From Bryobacterales bacterium (GTDB lineage: Bacteria > Acidobacteriota > Terriglobia > Bryobacterales > Bryobacteraceae), in NCBI GenBank assembly GCA_003136675.1, contig PLFE01000162.1, positions 7,874 through 52,502 on the forward strand: a DNA stretch of 44,629 nucleotides, in the 5' to 3' direction. Positions 33,178 to 42,570 of the stretch are shown here, one piece after another (the stretch's first letter is position 1; each line of letters starts with the position of its first letter). The position numbers and the translations under genes are program-made. The notes under the pieces are model-generated. The model was not told the DNA's origin. It ran no database searches and saw only the letters and a list, made by a program, of their open reading frames with translations.

Positions 33178-34517
33178 GCGAACTCCAGCGGCGTCAATGG
33201 CTCAATCAACTTCGCGGCCTTTGAGAAGTCGATGTCTTCCACCTGGCCGATGCCGCCGCAGAGTTCGGTCAGGATGCCATCCTGAACGATCCCCCGCGAG
33301 AGCGCCACGGAATATGGCACGCGGTGGAACGTTACCATCGCATACTTCGGAACAAACCGGCCGGGAAATCTCGCTTCGAGCGCAAGCTCTACCTTCTTTC
33401 TAAGAAGGAAAGCCGGATCGGCCACGCGGTCGCGCATCTCAACGAAGTTTTCCAAAGCCAGATCGGCAATCGCATCCGTATTGGGCTTGCGCGCCTGCTC
33501 AAGCGTACTGAAGACTAGCGGCCAGTTCGCATCGTATTGATCCACGATTGCGAGCAGCACAGTAACATCCTCGAATGAGCAGTTCAAGCCCTGTCCGAAA
33601 AACGGGACGATGGCATGGGCGGCATCGCCCAGTAACAAGAAGCGTCCTTCCGCATGCCAGGGTGAGCATTTGATGGTGACCATGGACCCAAGCGGACTCG
33701 CGGCATAGTTCTCCACCAGATGAGGCATCATCGCCAGGGCATCGGGAAACTGCGCTTGGAAAAACGGCTTGATTTCGTCGCGCAAGCCGATCTGCTGGAA
33801 GCTGACGCTTCCTTCAAAAGGCAGAAACAAAATACATGCGAAAGTCTCATCGATATTCGGGAGAGCAATCAACATGTAACTGCCGCGCGGCCAGATATGA
33901 AGGGCGTTCCTATCCATGCCGGAACCGGCCGGGATGGTTAGCTCTTTGTATCCATAGTCCGGAAATGCCTGGGAGAAATTCAGGCGTGTATGCCGCAGCA
34001 TCTCTGAGCGAAGGGCGGAATTTGCGCCGTCAACACCGATCACTACCGTCGTTTCGAGGTTGGTCTCTTCCCCGGTGCGCTCGTTCCGAAAGCGCAGCCT
34101 TCCTGTCGGCAGATCGGCCCCTACCATCCGGCTATCGAAATGAATCCTCACGCCGCGCGCCTGGGCGGCGTCCAGCAAGGCGATGTTCAAATCCGCGCGC
34201 GACAACGAAGAGATGAATTCCGTTTCGTCTTTTCCATAGGGTTGGAACGAGAGGTCGCCGGATTGCGCGTGCATCATCCGCCCGCGCATCGGAACGGTCA
34301 ATTCAGAAACAGCATGCCAAAGCCCCGCCTGCTGCAGCGCATGAATGCCGCGCGCGGAAACAGCCAGGTTAATAGAACGACCGGCGCTTTGAGCGACGCG
34401 CCGCAAATCGGGACGACGTTCGTGAATTTCGACCTCAAAACCCCGTTCGACGAGTCCGATCGCCAGCAGCGGGCCGGCCAGTCCGGCTCCTATGATAGTG
34501 ACCTTTTTACTCGGCAA
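33174..34517 (-). CDS. kmo: kynurenine 3-monooxygenase
   Basis: 447 residues; a class A flavoprotein hydroxylase converting kynurenine to 3-hydroxykynurenine with NADPH and oxygen. The FAD-binding IIGAGLAGPLLA (Rossmann GxGxxG at 10-15) is followed by VEIHERRPD. The second FAD motif, LLGDAAHAIVPFFGQGLNC, is near residue 295. The stretch GRSINLAVSARGIHAL and LPFEGSVSFQQIG fit bacterial KMO. It overlaps the upstream ACMSD-TDO gene by 11 nt and the downstream kynU by 4 nt. Whether the C-terminal hydrophobic anchor of eukaryotic KMO is replaced by something else here is not clear; I see no membrane helix. Confidence 0.94.
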   Translation of the reverse strand: MPSKKVTIIGAGLAGPLLAIGLVERGFEVEIHERRPDLRRVAQSAGRSINLAVSARGIHALQQAGLWHAVSELTVPMRGRMMHAQSGDLSFQPYGKDETEFISSLSRADLNIALLDAAQARGVRIHFDSRMVGADLPTGRLRFRNERTGEETNLETTVVIGVDGANSALRSEMLRHTRLNFSQAFPDYGYKELTIPAGSGMDRNALHIWPRGSYMLIALPNIDETFACILFLPFEGSVSFQQIGLRDEIKPFFQAQFPDALAMMPHLVENYAASPLGSMVTIKCSPWHAEGRFLLLGDAAHAIVPFFGQGLNCSFEDVTVLLAIVDQYDANWPLVFSTLEQARKPNTDAIADLALENFVEMRDRVADPAFLLRKKVELALEARFPGRFVPKYAMVTFHRVPYSVALSRGIVQDGILTELCGGIGQVEDIDFSKAAKLIEPLTPLEFA

Positions 34518-36281
34518 GCATCATCCTTGCCTCCCATAATTCGGGAAAGAATTTCTTGTCAAGGGTATGCTTCAAGTAAGAAGCGCCGCTGCTGCCGCCG
34601 GTTCCGATGCGCACGCCAATGGTGCGCTCCACCATCTGTATGTGGCGCAAACGCCAACTTACCGTGAGCTCGTCAAACTCAGTTAATCGTTCACAGACAT
34701 CGATCCAATCCCGGTAGTGGTTTTCATCCGCGTAGAGAGCGCGAATCGATTGGGCCTTGGCGGAAAAGCGCTCTTCAGCCGAAGCATCGGGGGATAAAGC
34801 AGGCGCCAGACCGAGTGCTCCGACCGATTCAAAAAGCACATCATGCAGCGAGGGTTCCCGCAGACGCCGCTCCAGGCGGGCATGCGCCTCGCGCGTCGGT
34901 TCATGATAGCGAAGCATCTTCTCATCCTTCAGCCCGCAGAGGAACTCAATTTCCCGGAACTGCTCAGACTGAAATCCGCTGGCCGGTTTCAACGCGCCGC
35001 GAAAAGCCAGGAAGTGGGTCGGGAGCATTGTTTCGAGGATGGTGAACTGCTCCACCAGAACGCGCATGATCTCCGTGCAGCGGCGCAGAAGGCGCGCAGC
35101 TTCGTAAACCTGAGACGCCTGCAGGCTCGCAATCACGGCATCCAGCTCATGCAATATCTGCTTAAACCAGAGCTCGTAAGTCTGATGGATGATGATAAAC
35201 AGTAACTCGTCGTGATGCTCTGGTGAAGACTCCGGGTGCTGCAGGGAAATCACTTCTGGAACATGAAGATACGAGCTATAAGTCAATCCCGGCGGAACAG
35301 GCAGCTCACCGGGCAAGTTGAGAAACCGCCGCGCATCGACATCCAAAATTCCTTGCTTCGTCACCTCGGGCAGGTTACTATTGCGCACCAACTCACCTAC
35401 CCGCGCTTCACCGAGGGGGAACGGATAATCCGATCCGAGGACGACGCGCCCGGGCCCCATCACCTCCACCAGGAAGCCGAGCGCCCGCTGGTCAAAAACG
35501 GCGGAATCCACGTAGAAGCGATCCAGATAATGGCTCGGCGGAAACTCAGACTTACCGCGCGCCGTCCCGTGATGGCGCCAGGCGTTCTCCAGACGTCCCA
35601 GCAGATAAGGGAAACTTCCTCCGCCATGCGCAAAACAGATGCGCAGGTTCTTTGGAATGCGATCGAACGCGCCACTGAGGATCAGCGAGACGATCCCAAG
35701 TTGCGTCTCCGCCGGCATGCCAACCGTCCACTGAGTCATGTACTCACTCATCCGCCCCGGAGCCATCATGTCCCAGGGATGTACGAGCACGGCTGCGCCC
35801 TCATTCGCGCAATGCTGCAGGAAAGTAACAATACCAGCATCATCGAGATTCCGGTCGCCCACGTGATTTCCGACTTGGACCCCAAGGTGGCCGGCCCGCA
35901 TCGCCCGCGACAGTTCCGCACACGCCAGGTCGGTATCCTGCAACGGAACCTGACAAAGAGCTTTCAGCCGGCCCTCCCTGTGGCTGCACAGTTCGAGCGC
36001 CGCGTCATTGAAAAACCGTGCGAACTCCAGCGCCTCGTGAGCCGGTCGAGAGTAACCAAACAAAACCGGAGTCGCCGAAATCACCTGCATGTCGATTCCG
36101 TCGCGGTCCATATCCTCGATCCGAAGAGCCGCATCCCAACACCGGGAGTCGATTTTACGAAACTCGCGATTACCCAGAAAGATCGTGGCCTTCCCCGGTG
36201 ACGTGTGCTGGATTCGAGGCCAATGTTCCAGATCCGGCCATTGCTCCGGGAAGAAGTGCGTGTGAATGTCGACGACTTGCA

Positions 36282-36282
<1 letters not shown>
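34507..36282 (-). CDS. nbaD-kynA: fused ACMSD-tryptophan 2,3-dioxygenase
   Basis: One frame of 591 residues with two complete enzymes. Residues 1-325 are ACMSD, which decarboxylates 2-amino-3-carboxymuconate-6-semialdehyde. Metal ligands are His7 and His9 (VDIHTHF), His168 (LVHPWDM) and Asp285 (GSDYPFPLG), with catalytic His219 (FAHGGG) and substrate Arg42 and Arg230. Most are exactly nine lower than the Pseudomonas enzyme numbers (51, 177, 228, 239, 294). After a Pro-rich linker (ELPVPPG), residues 333-591 are heme-dependent TDO: catalytic His357 (EHHDELLF), HQTYELWFKQILHEL, substrate region FRGALKPASGFQS (Arg428), heme ligand His547 (RHIQMVER) and GTGGSSG with Thr561. Neither half lacks a key residue. 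The ATG at 36282 shares its A with the preceding TGA. TDO is usually a separate protein of about 280 residues. Confidence 0.93.
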
Positions 36283-37209
<927 letters not shown>

Positions 37210-37213
<4 letters not shown>

Positions 37214-38655
37214 AATTTCACGCAGATGTTATTCAATTCCGAGTAGAAATTCAGCGAATGCATTCCACCCTCGCGGCCGATGCCTGAGATTCCAGCCCCG
37301 CCGAATGGGGTCCGCAGGTCGCGCAAAAACCAGCAGTTGACCCAGGCAATGCCGGCTTTCATCTGCTGCGCGACACGGTGTCCCCGCTTCAGATTCGATG
37401 TCCACACCGACGCCGCCAGCCCGTACTTCGTATCATTCGCCATCCGGATCGCTTCCTCTTCATCCTGGAACGGCGCAATGTGGCACACCGGCCCGAAGAT
37501 TTCCTCCTTCACGCAACGCGCATCTTCGGCAAGACCGGTAAGAAGCGTCGGCTGCACGTAACATCCCTGGTCGCGCGCGTCGCCAAACCGCGGGATTCCG
37601 CCTCCCGTAACAACCGTCGCGCCTTCCGCGCGGGCCAGGTCGTAGTAACTCAGCACCTTCGACCGATGCTCCTTTGAGATCAGCGGGCCCAGTGTAGTGG
37701 CAGTATCCATCGGCCAACCCGGAATCAGCGCAGCGGCGCGCCGCTTGAGAGCTTCTACAAAGCTCGCAAAGATTGACTGTTCCACATAGACGCGCTCCGC
37801 ACACAAACACACCTGGCCGGTGTTTAGAAAAACGGCTTCCGCCAACCCATCCGCGGTCTCTTCAAAGTCGCAGTCCGCGAAAACGATCGCGGCATTCTTC
37901 CCGCCAAGCTCGAACGAGACAGGCTTCACGGTGGGCGCAGCAGCCGCCATGATCGCGGCCCCCGTGCTGGATTCTCCCGTAAACGTAATGGCATCGATTC
38001 CCGCGTGGGTGGAAAGAAACTCGCCAGCCGATCCTACTCCGAAACCATGCACCACGTTGTAGACGCCATCCGGAATACCGGCCTCCTTCATGACGCCCGC
38101 GAGCAGGGTCGCCGTGGCCGGCGTTTCTTCCGACGGCTTCACCACAACGGCGTTGCCGCACGCGAGCGCCGGAGCCACTTTCCACGTAAGAAGCAGCAGC
38201 GGCAGATTCCACGGCGTGATGATTCCCACTACGCCCAGTGGCTTGCGCACAGCGTAGTTCAAGACGGTTTCAGTATGGAACGCTTCGATTCCGGCTGTCT
38301 TGATCAAGTCGGCGAACACTCTGAAATTGGCGGCCGCGCGCGGAATGTCGAGGCGCGACGCAAGAGCAACCGGCTTACCGGTATCGGCGACTTCGGCCGC
38401 CACGAAACAATCCGAACGTGCTTCGATCGCGGAGGCGACCCGATAAAGCGCGGTCGCGCGATCGCGAACCGGCATCGCTCCCCACTCACCGTTCACGGCA
38501 ATGCGGGCAGCAGCCACAGCCTCATCGACGAATCCGCGATCGGCCGCGCACACTTGCGCGATCACGCTGCCATCGGCGGGGTTCACGTCGTCAAAGGTGA
38601 CAGCGCCGCGGCGTTCCACACCATTGATAATGCTAGGAAAGCTCTGTATGTCCAA
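37210..38655 (-). CDS. nbaE: aldehyde dehydrogenase, probable 2-aminomuconate-6-semialdehyde dehydrogenase
   Basis: About 481 residues of NAD(P)-dependent aldehyde dehydrogenase. [16 protein letters not shown], the cofactor loop FTGESSTG, catalytic Glu in FELGGKN and nucleophile Cys in NTGQVCLC (near residue 283) are all present; [13 protein letters not shown] and [13 protein letters not shown] are further family signatures. Context points to oxidation of 2-aminomuconate-6-semialdehyde, the ACMSD product. The open frame continues upstream as antisense to the divergent gene, but the ALDH fold starts at about [14 protein letters not shown] therefore choose a TTG at 38655 (another lies at 38658); neither has a clear Shine-Dalgarno. 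First gene of the catabolic operon; its promoter must lie inside the divergent gene. Confidence 0.9.
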
Positions 38656-39106
38656 CAAGACGGATGATAACAGGCGGCGGCTGATCGCCCTGGTCAGCAC
38701 AGAGGGGTGGGAGCGCATCGGCGCCCGAGAGTGGACCCTGCTGCGCGAGGCCCTCCCGCAAGCCGCCGAGTCGTGGCTTCGCAAGACCCTTGTGGAGTTG
38801 GGAGTAAAGCTGGACCAACCGTGGCGGGGCGTGGATGTGAGTTCTCTGCAGCGGCTGGAGGAAACGCTCATCGCCACTGCGGATCTCTACGCGCGTGAGC
38901 CCGCCGCAGCCCGCAAGATGGTGATCGCCGCGAAAGACAAAACCCGTTTCGCCGCCCGCAACCAGAAGGCTGCGGCCGAGAAACGGGCTCTGAAACTAGA
39001 GATGGTTCACTGGATGCTGGTATGGCTGGGCGACCCAGCGATGTTCGCAACCTGGGTGGGCCTGCGCAAAAGCCAACTTAATCCAGAGAAACCGATTCAA
39101 CCTTGA
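38648..39106 (+). CDS. helical protein of unknown function
   Basis: 152 residues from an ATG at 38648 with a good AGGAAAG Shine-Dalgarno 7 nt upstream. Predicted mostly helix, rich in Arg, Ala, Leu and Trp (GWERIGAREWTLLREALP; EMVHWMLVWLGDPAMF). There is no signal peptide, catalytic motif or named domain that I recognise. It is divergent from and slightly overlaps the 5' end of the aldehyde dehydrogenase gene, and it overlaps the 3' end of the next, convergent gene by 29 nt. Confidence 0.65.
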   Translation: MSNKTDDNRRRLIALVSTEGWERIGAREWTLLREALPQAAESWLRKTLVELGVKLDQPWRGVDVSSLQRLEETLIATADLYAREPAAARKMVIAAKDKTRFAARNQKAAAEKRALKLEMVHWMLVWLGDPAMFATWVGLRKSQLNPEKPIQP

Positions 39107-39395
39107 GCGTATCGCCATCGGCGCTGCCGACCACAGTGGCCTTCAAGTCGCTTTCCTTCTTCGTGTCCTTCAGAAGGGCCAACGCCTTGGTATTTCCGGC
39201 TTCATCGAACTTGAGGAACTTGCCATCGGCAGTCATAATGCCGTAGCCGCCCTTGGCGCAGCCAATCGCGCACTTGGTTGTATGGGCAGCCAGGTCGTCC
39301 TTGTGACTGCACATTGTGTCGACGAGCGTGCCGTTAAAAGAAGCGGCAAAAGCGGAGGCGGAAAACAGCAGCGAAATCGCGAAGAATTTCTTCAT
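39078..39395 (-). CDS. small exported protein with conserved Cys
   Basis: 105 residues from the ATG at 39395 (a longer frame exists, but the shorter start begins a clean signal peptide: MKKFFAISLLFSASAFA). The mature part starts FNGTLVDTMCSHKDD and holds Cys29, Cys42 and Cys46 (CAIGC), then GIMTADGKFLKFDEAGN and a beta-like end (LKVESVSLD). Small exported proteins of this pattern are common in Acidobacteria; no function is known to me. It is divergent from the ABC exporter, with 82 nt between starts. Confidence 0.75.
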   Translation of the reverse strand: MKKFFAISLLFSASAFAASFNGTLVDTMCSHKDDLAAHTTKCAIGCAKGGYGIMTADGKFLKFDEAGNTKALALLKDTKKESDLKATVVGSADGDTLKVESVSLD

Positions 39396-39477
39396 GCGCT
39401 TAGCATATACCAACCACGTCACGAGTCTATGTGATATTTCGCACGGATCGCCCTGAACGGTAAAGTAAAAGGAGCCT

Positions 39478-41283
39478 GTGGAAGAAGAGGTAGTCGGCAA
39501 AATCTACGATGGCCGTTTAATGCGCCGCCTGCTGGGCTACATGCGGCCCTACGGCGGCAAGATCGCTTTGTCCGTTGTTTTCCTCTTCATTTATTCGTCG
39601 CTGCAGGTCTGCGGACCCTTGCTGACGAAGGTCGCGATCGATCATTACCTGGCGCCGAACGGAAGACATTCGCTCCTCGATCCCTGGCTCCCTGCCGATC
39701 CGCTGAACGGCATTACCCGGATCGCGCTCGTTTACCTTGGCGTGCTCACCCTGAGCTTTTTTGCGTCCTTTGGGGAGACCTGGCTCATGCAGGTGACCGG
39801 GCAGTACGCCATGTTCGATCTGCGTAAGGAACTGATGGGGCATCTGCAAAAGCTTGACATCAGCTTCTTCGACCGGAACCCGGTAGGCCGCCTGGTGACG
39901 CGCGTCACCACCGATGTTGACGTGCTCAACGACCTCTTTTCATCGGGCCTGGTGGCTCTGCTGGGAGACCTGCTCACGCTCACCTTCATCACGCTGGTGA
40001 TGTTCCAGTTGAGTCCCGGACTTACCACGCTGATGCTGGCGGTGATGCCGCTGGTGATTCTCGCCACCGTGCGATTCCGGCGCTCGGTATCCGCCAGTTA
40101 CCGCAAAATTCGCGTGGCCATCGCTCGCATCAACGCCTACCTGCAGGAACACATCGTCGGCATCGTGGTGCTGCAGTTGTTTAATCGCGAACGGAAAAGC
40201 AACGAGGAGTTTGAGCGGATCAACCGCGCGCACATGGAAGCCTATAAGGACGCCATCATCACTTACGGGTGGTTCTATCCGGTAATCGAATTCTGTGCGT
40301 ATCTGGCTATCGCCGGAATTCTGACTTACGGCGGATTCCGGGTGAAGTCCGGCGCGCTTTCGCTCGGCGTGGTAGTCGCATTCCTGCAATACGGTCTGCG
40401 TTTCTTCCGGCCGATACAGGACTTGAGCGAGAAGTACAACATTCTGCAAGGCGCGATGGCGGCGTCTGAGCGCGTATTCAATCTGCTGGATACGCCCGTA
40501 CATCTCGCAGTGCCTTCGCATCCCACGGAAGTGCCGGTTTCGAGCCGCATCGAATTCGATCAGGTGTGGTTCGCATACGAGGATGAAGATTGGGTGATAC
40601 GGGATTTAAGCTTTACCATCGAGCCGGGCGAGACCATCGCGATTGTGGGCCACACCGGTGCGGGGAAAACGACGCTGGTGAGCCTGCTTCTGCGGTTCTA
40701 TGATGTGAGCCGCGGGGCCATTCGCGTGGGCGGCGTGGACATCCGTGAGATGGACCCACGCAAACTGCGCGCGCAATTCGGCGTGGTGCTGCAAGATCCC
40801 TACCTGTTCACCGGAACCATCGGCGAAAACATCCGGCTGGGTGACGAGGAAATGTTGATGGAGCGCATGATCGAAGCGGCGCAGCAGGTGAACGTGATGG
40901 AACTGGTGGAGAGTCTTCCCGAGCGCTTCGATCAACCCTTGCAGGAGCGCGGAAATTCCCTTTCGACCGGGCAGAAGCAGCTCATCAGCTTCGCCAGAGC
41001 CCTGGCGCGGCAGCCGCGTTTCCTGATTTTAGACGAAGCCACGTCCAGCGTGGATACCGAAACCGAGTTCCGCGTCCGGGAAGCACTGAGCACGATGGTG
41101 AAAGGCCGCACGTCGATCATCATCGCGCACCGGTTGAGCACCATCCAGCGCGCAGACCGCATCTTAGTGATGCACAAAGCAACGCTGCGCGAGAGCGGCA
41201 CGCATCAACAGTTGCTGGCACAACGCGGCATTTACTATAAGCTCTATCAACTGCAGTATAAGGATCAGGAGTTAGCGGCGTAA
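39478..41283 (+). CDS. ABC exporter, MsbA/multidrug type (fused permease and ATPase)
   Basis: 601 residues. The N-terminal six-helix permease spans about 20-320 (ALSVVFLFIYSSLQV, LFSSGLVALLGDLLTLTFI, YPVIEFCAYLAIAGIL). The ATPase domain has Walker A GHTGAGKT near 390, Q-loop VVLQDPYLF, signature LSTGQKQ near 497, Walker B FLILDEATSS near 515 and H-loop IIIAHRLSTI. Half-transporters of this type work as dimers to export lipids, peptides or drugs; the substrate is not evident. The GTG start has AAGGAG just upstream. Its last 81 nt recur 398 bp downstream as a diverged copy from another transporter. Confidence 0.93.
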   Translation: MEEEVVGKIYDGRLMRRLLGYMRPYGGKIALSVVFLFIYSSLQVCGPLLTKVAIDHYLAPNGRHSLLDPWLPADPLNGITRIALVYLGVLTLSFFASFGETWLMQVTGQYAMFDLRKELMGHLQKLDISFFDRNPVGRLVTRVTTDVDVLNDLFSSGLVALLGDLLTLTFITLVMFQLSPGLTTLMLAVMPLVILATVRFRRSVSASYRKIRVAIARINAYLQEHIVGIVVLQLFNRERKSNEEFERINRAHMEAYKDAIITYGWFYPVIEFCAYLAIAGILTYGGFRVKSGALSLGVVVAFLQYGLRFFRPIQDLSEKYNILQGAMAASERVFNLLDTPVHLAVPSHPTEVPVSSRIEFDQVWFAYEDEDWVIRDLSFTIEPGETIAIVGHTGAGKTTLVSLLLRFYDVSRGAIRVGGVDIREMDPRKLRAQFGVVLQDPYLFTGTIGENIRLGDEEMLMERMIEAAQQVNVMELVESLPERFDQPLQERGNSLSTGQKQLISFARALARQPRFLILDEATSSVDTETEFRVREALSTMVKGRTSIIIAHRLSTIQRADRILVMHKATLRESGTHQQLLAQRGIYYKLYQLQYKDQELAA

Positions 41284-41303
41284 GCGTCGTCCGGGCGCCC
41301 TTA

Positions 41304-41600
41304 TCAGTCTGGAACCGGCCCATCGAATGGGTCGATGAACTGTTCGCGGGTGATCATTCCACTTGCGGCCGGGTCGAATCCTTCGGGAAATACGGTCGAA
41401 GCGTCGTACAGCGCCCTGGCTAAAATTGTGCCTGCTAGGAGCGCTTCCCGTAAGTTTGCCCCCTCCAGTCGAACAGAAGTACCAATGCCGCTCACTCCGA
41501 GGTTTGCGTTGGAAAGATTCGCATCCTGCAGATCCGCGTCCTCGAGGTCAGCACCGCAAAGGCATGCACCGCTTAGGTCAGCTCGAAGCGGTTCAGGTCG
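41304..41600 (-). pseudogene. 5'-truncated pentapeptide-repeat gene
   Basis: The frame encodes pentapeptide repeats (ADLSGACLCGADLEDADLQ, DANLSNANL, GANLREALL) and then the usual non-repeat C-terminus (ALYDASTVFPEGFDP). There is no proper start: upstream of about 41600 the frame runs into antisense of the ABC relic, using only a TTG at 41648. Pentapeptide proteins form a right-handed beta-helix. I infer that the N-terminal part was lost. It could still be expressed from the TTG as a 114-residue chimera. Confidence 0.6.
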
Positions 41601-41681
41601 CACCAACAATTGCTTGCCCAGCGCGGCATTTACCACAAGCTGTATCAATTACAAGATAGGGATCAGGAGTTTGCCGCGTAG
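41601..41681 (+). pseudogene. relic C-terminus of a second ABC exporter
   Basis: 27 codons including a stop match the end of the intact exporter gene (39478-41283). Substitutions are largely synonymous, so this was once under coding constraint in a paralogue. No Walker B, H-loop or other upstream ATPase sequence remains before 41600, where the sequence switches to the antisense of the truncated pentapeptide gene. It is a gene fragment left after a deletion or rearrangement. Confidence 0.75.
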
Positions 41682-41718
41682 ACGGGCCCTCGGCCGAACG
41701 GCACCAAGCCGCAGTGAT

Positions 41719-41970
41719 CTAATGTTCTTCACCGGGCTGTCCGACAGGAGGTACGCACCTACCTTTAGGGTCCGTAAACATGTACTTGATGTTCCGCGGG
41801 CGCTTTCTAACATAGAAGTGCGCCGACCCTTGCGAAGTAAACCCGCGCTTCGCTGTGTCCACGAGATGCTCCGGCGCGGCGCCATCCAGACTCCAAAGGT
41901 GCCACAAGCCCTCCTCTATATCCAGCCCAGCATTCCGGGCCGCCTCTCTGATGCGCTCGCAATCCGTCAC
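41719..41970 (-). CDS. small protein of unknown function
   Basis: 83 residues from a GTG at 41970, with AGAGG 5 nt upstream. The GTG overlaps the TGA that ends the upstream interrupted frame (GTGA), as expected for coupled genes. The sequence has an acidic helix (DCERIREAARNAGLDIEEGLW) and an ending with HFYVRKRPRNIKYMFTD. There is no signal peptide or recognisable motif. If the upstream gene stops at its amber codon, coupling would be lost. Confidence 0.55.
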   Translation of the reverse strand: MTDCERIREAARNAGLDIEEGLWHLWSLDGAAPEHLVDTAKRGFTSQGSAHFYVRKRPRNIKYMFTDPKGRCVPPVGQPGEEH

Positions 41971-42488
41971 TTAGGCCTCTGTTTCTGAAACTGGAGGTCA
42001 GACTTTCTTTGATCCTCTGGCGTCGGGCCATTTGGCTTCAAAAACACAATCTTATACCTCGTAACGGTGTCGAAGATGACAAAACCGTCAGTCTTCCAAT
42101 CCGTGTCAAAGGTCTTCGGAGCGAGGATCGTGCATTCGGCCTGCTGGCCCGCTGGGACGAATATCTAGTCTTCGAGCTTGAACATTGCGCTGCGTATCAG
42201 GACGCCCTTCTCAAGCAGAAAGATTCTGTCGTCCGCGGGTATAGTGTAATCTGCTGCCGTCCTATTACTGACCACGTACTCGAGAGCGACCGCTTCCTTT
42301 TCATAGGAGCGATTCACCGTGAAGCCGCCCTGCCTAAAAGCAGCAACAATCCTGTTCTCCCTCCAAGGTCTTGGCTGACTCGAATACCAAGCGTAACTCC
42401 CAACCGGCAGGGTAGCCACGGTGGCGGCGGTAGCGCCGAACGCCGCACCGATGCACAGCCACTTCTTCAGAGCGTTCACAGAATTCAA
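41967..42488 (-). pseudogene. membrane-anchored protein gene interrupted by an in-frame amber codon
   Basis: The frame starts at a TTG at 42488 (or a GTG at 42479) and encodes an N-terminal membrane anchor (WLCIGAAFGATAATVATLP) followed by a beta-rich domain (ALEYVVSNRTAADYTIPADD ... KLED). TAG at 42165-42167 stops it after 107 residues. Directly after the TAG the same frame stays open for 65 more protein-like codons (IFVPAGQQAECTILAP, TDGFVIFDTVTRYKIVFLKP) and ends in a TGA at 41967 that overlaps the next gene. I infer a single gene of about 173 codons broken by one substitution, or one read by suppression. No named family recognised. Confidence 0.65.
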
Positions 42489-42570
42489 ACTTTACCACGT
42501 ATTCTTCCTTATAATCGCGGACGGTTGGCAACTTGCGAAGAGGGACTCGCTCGCAGACGGTCTGGCTCTG

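Larger units (their letters stand above)
41203..41681 (+). repeat. 81-bp imperfect direct repeat (ABC exporter tail)
   Basis: 41203-41283 and 41601-41681 align without gaps at an offset of 398 bp and about 80% identity. Most differences are at third codon positions. The encoded tails are HQQLLAQRGIYYKLYQLQ and HQQLLAQRGIYHKLYQLQ, each followed by a stop after xDQExAA. The pattern indicates paralogous coding sequence rather than a recent duplication. Confidence 0.9.

Noticed and set aside
41335-41988. 217-residue plus-strand frame across the decayed zone
   Set aside because: It is antisense to the pentapeptide and 83-residue frames, contains the ABC relic in a different frame, and has Arg/Ser-rich shadow composition.
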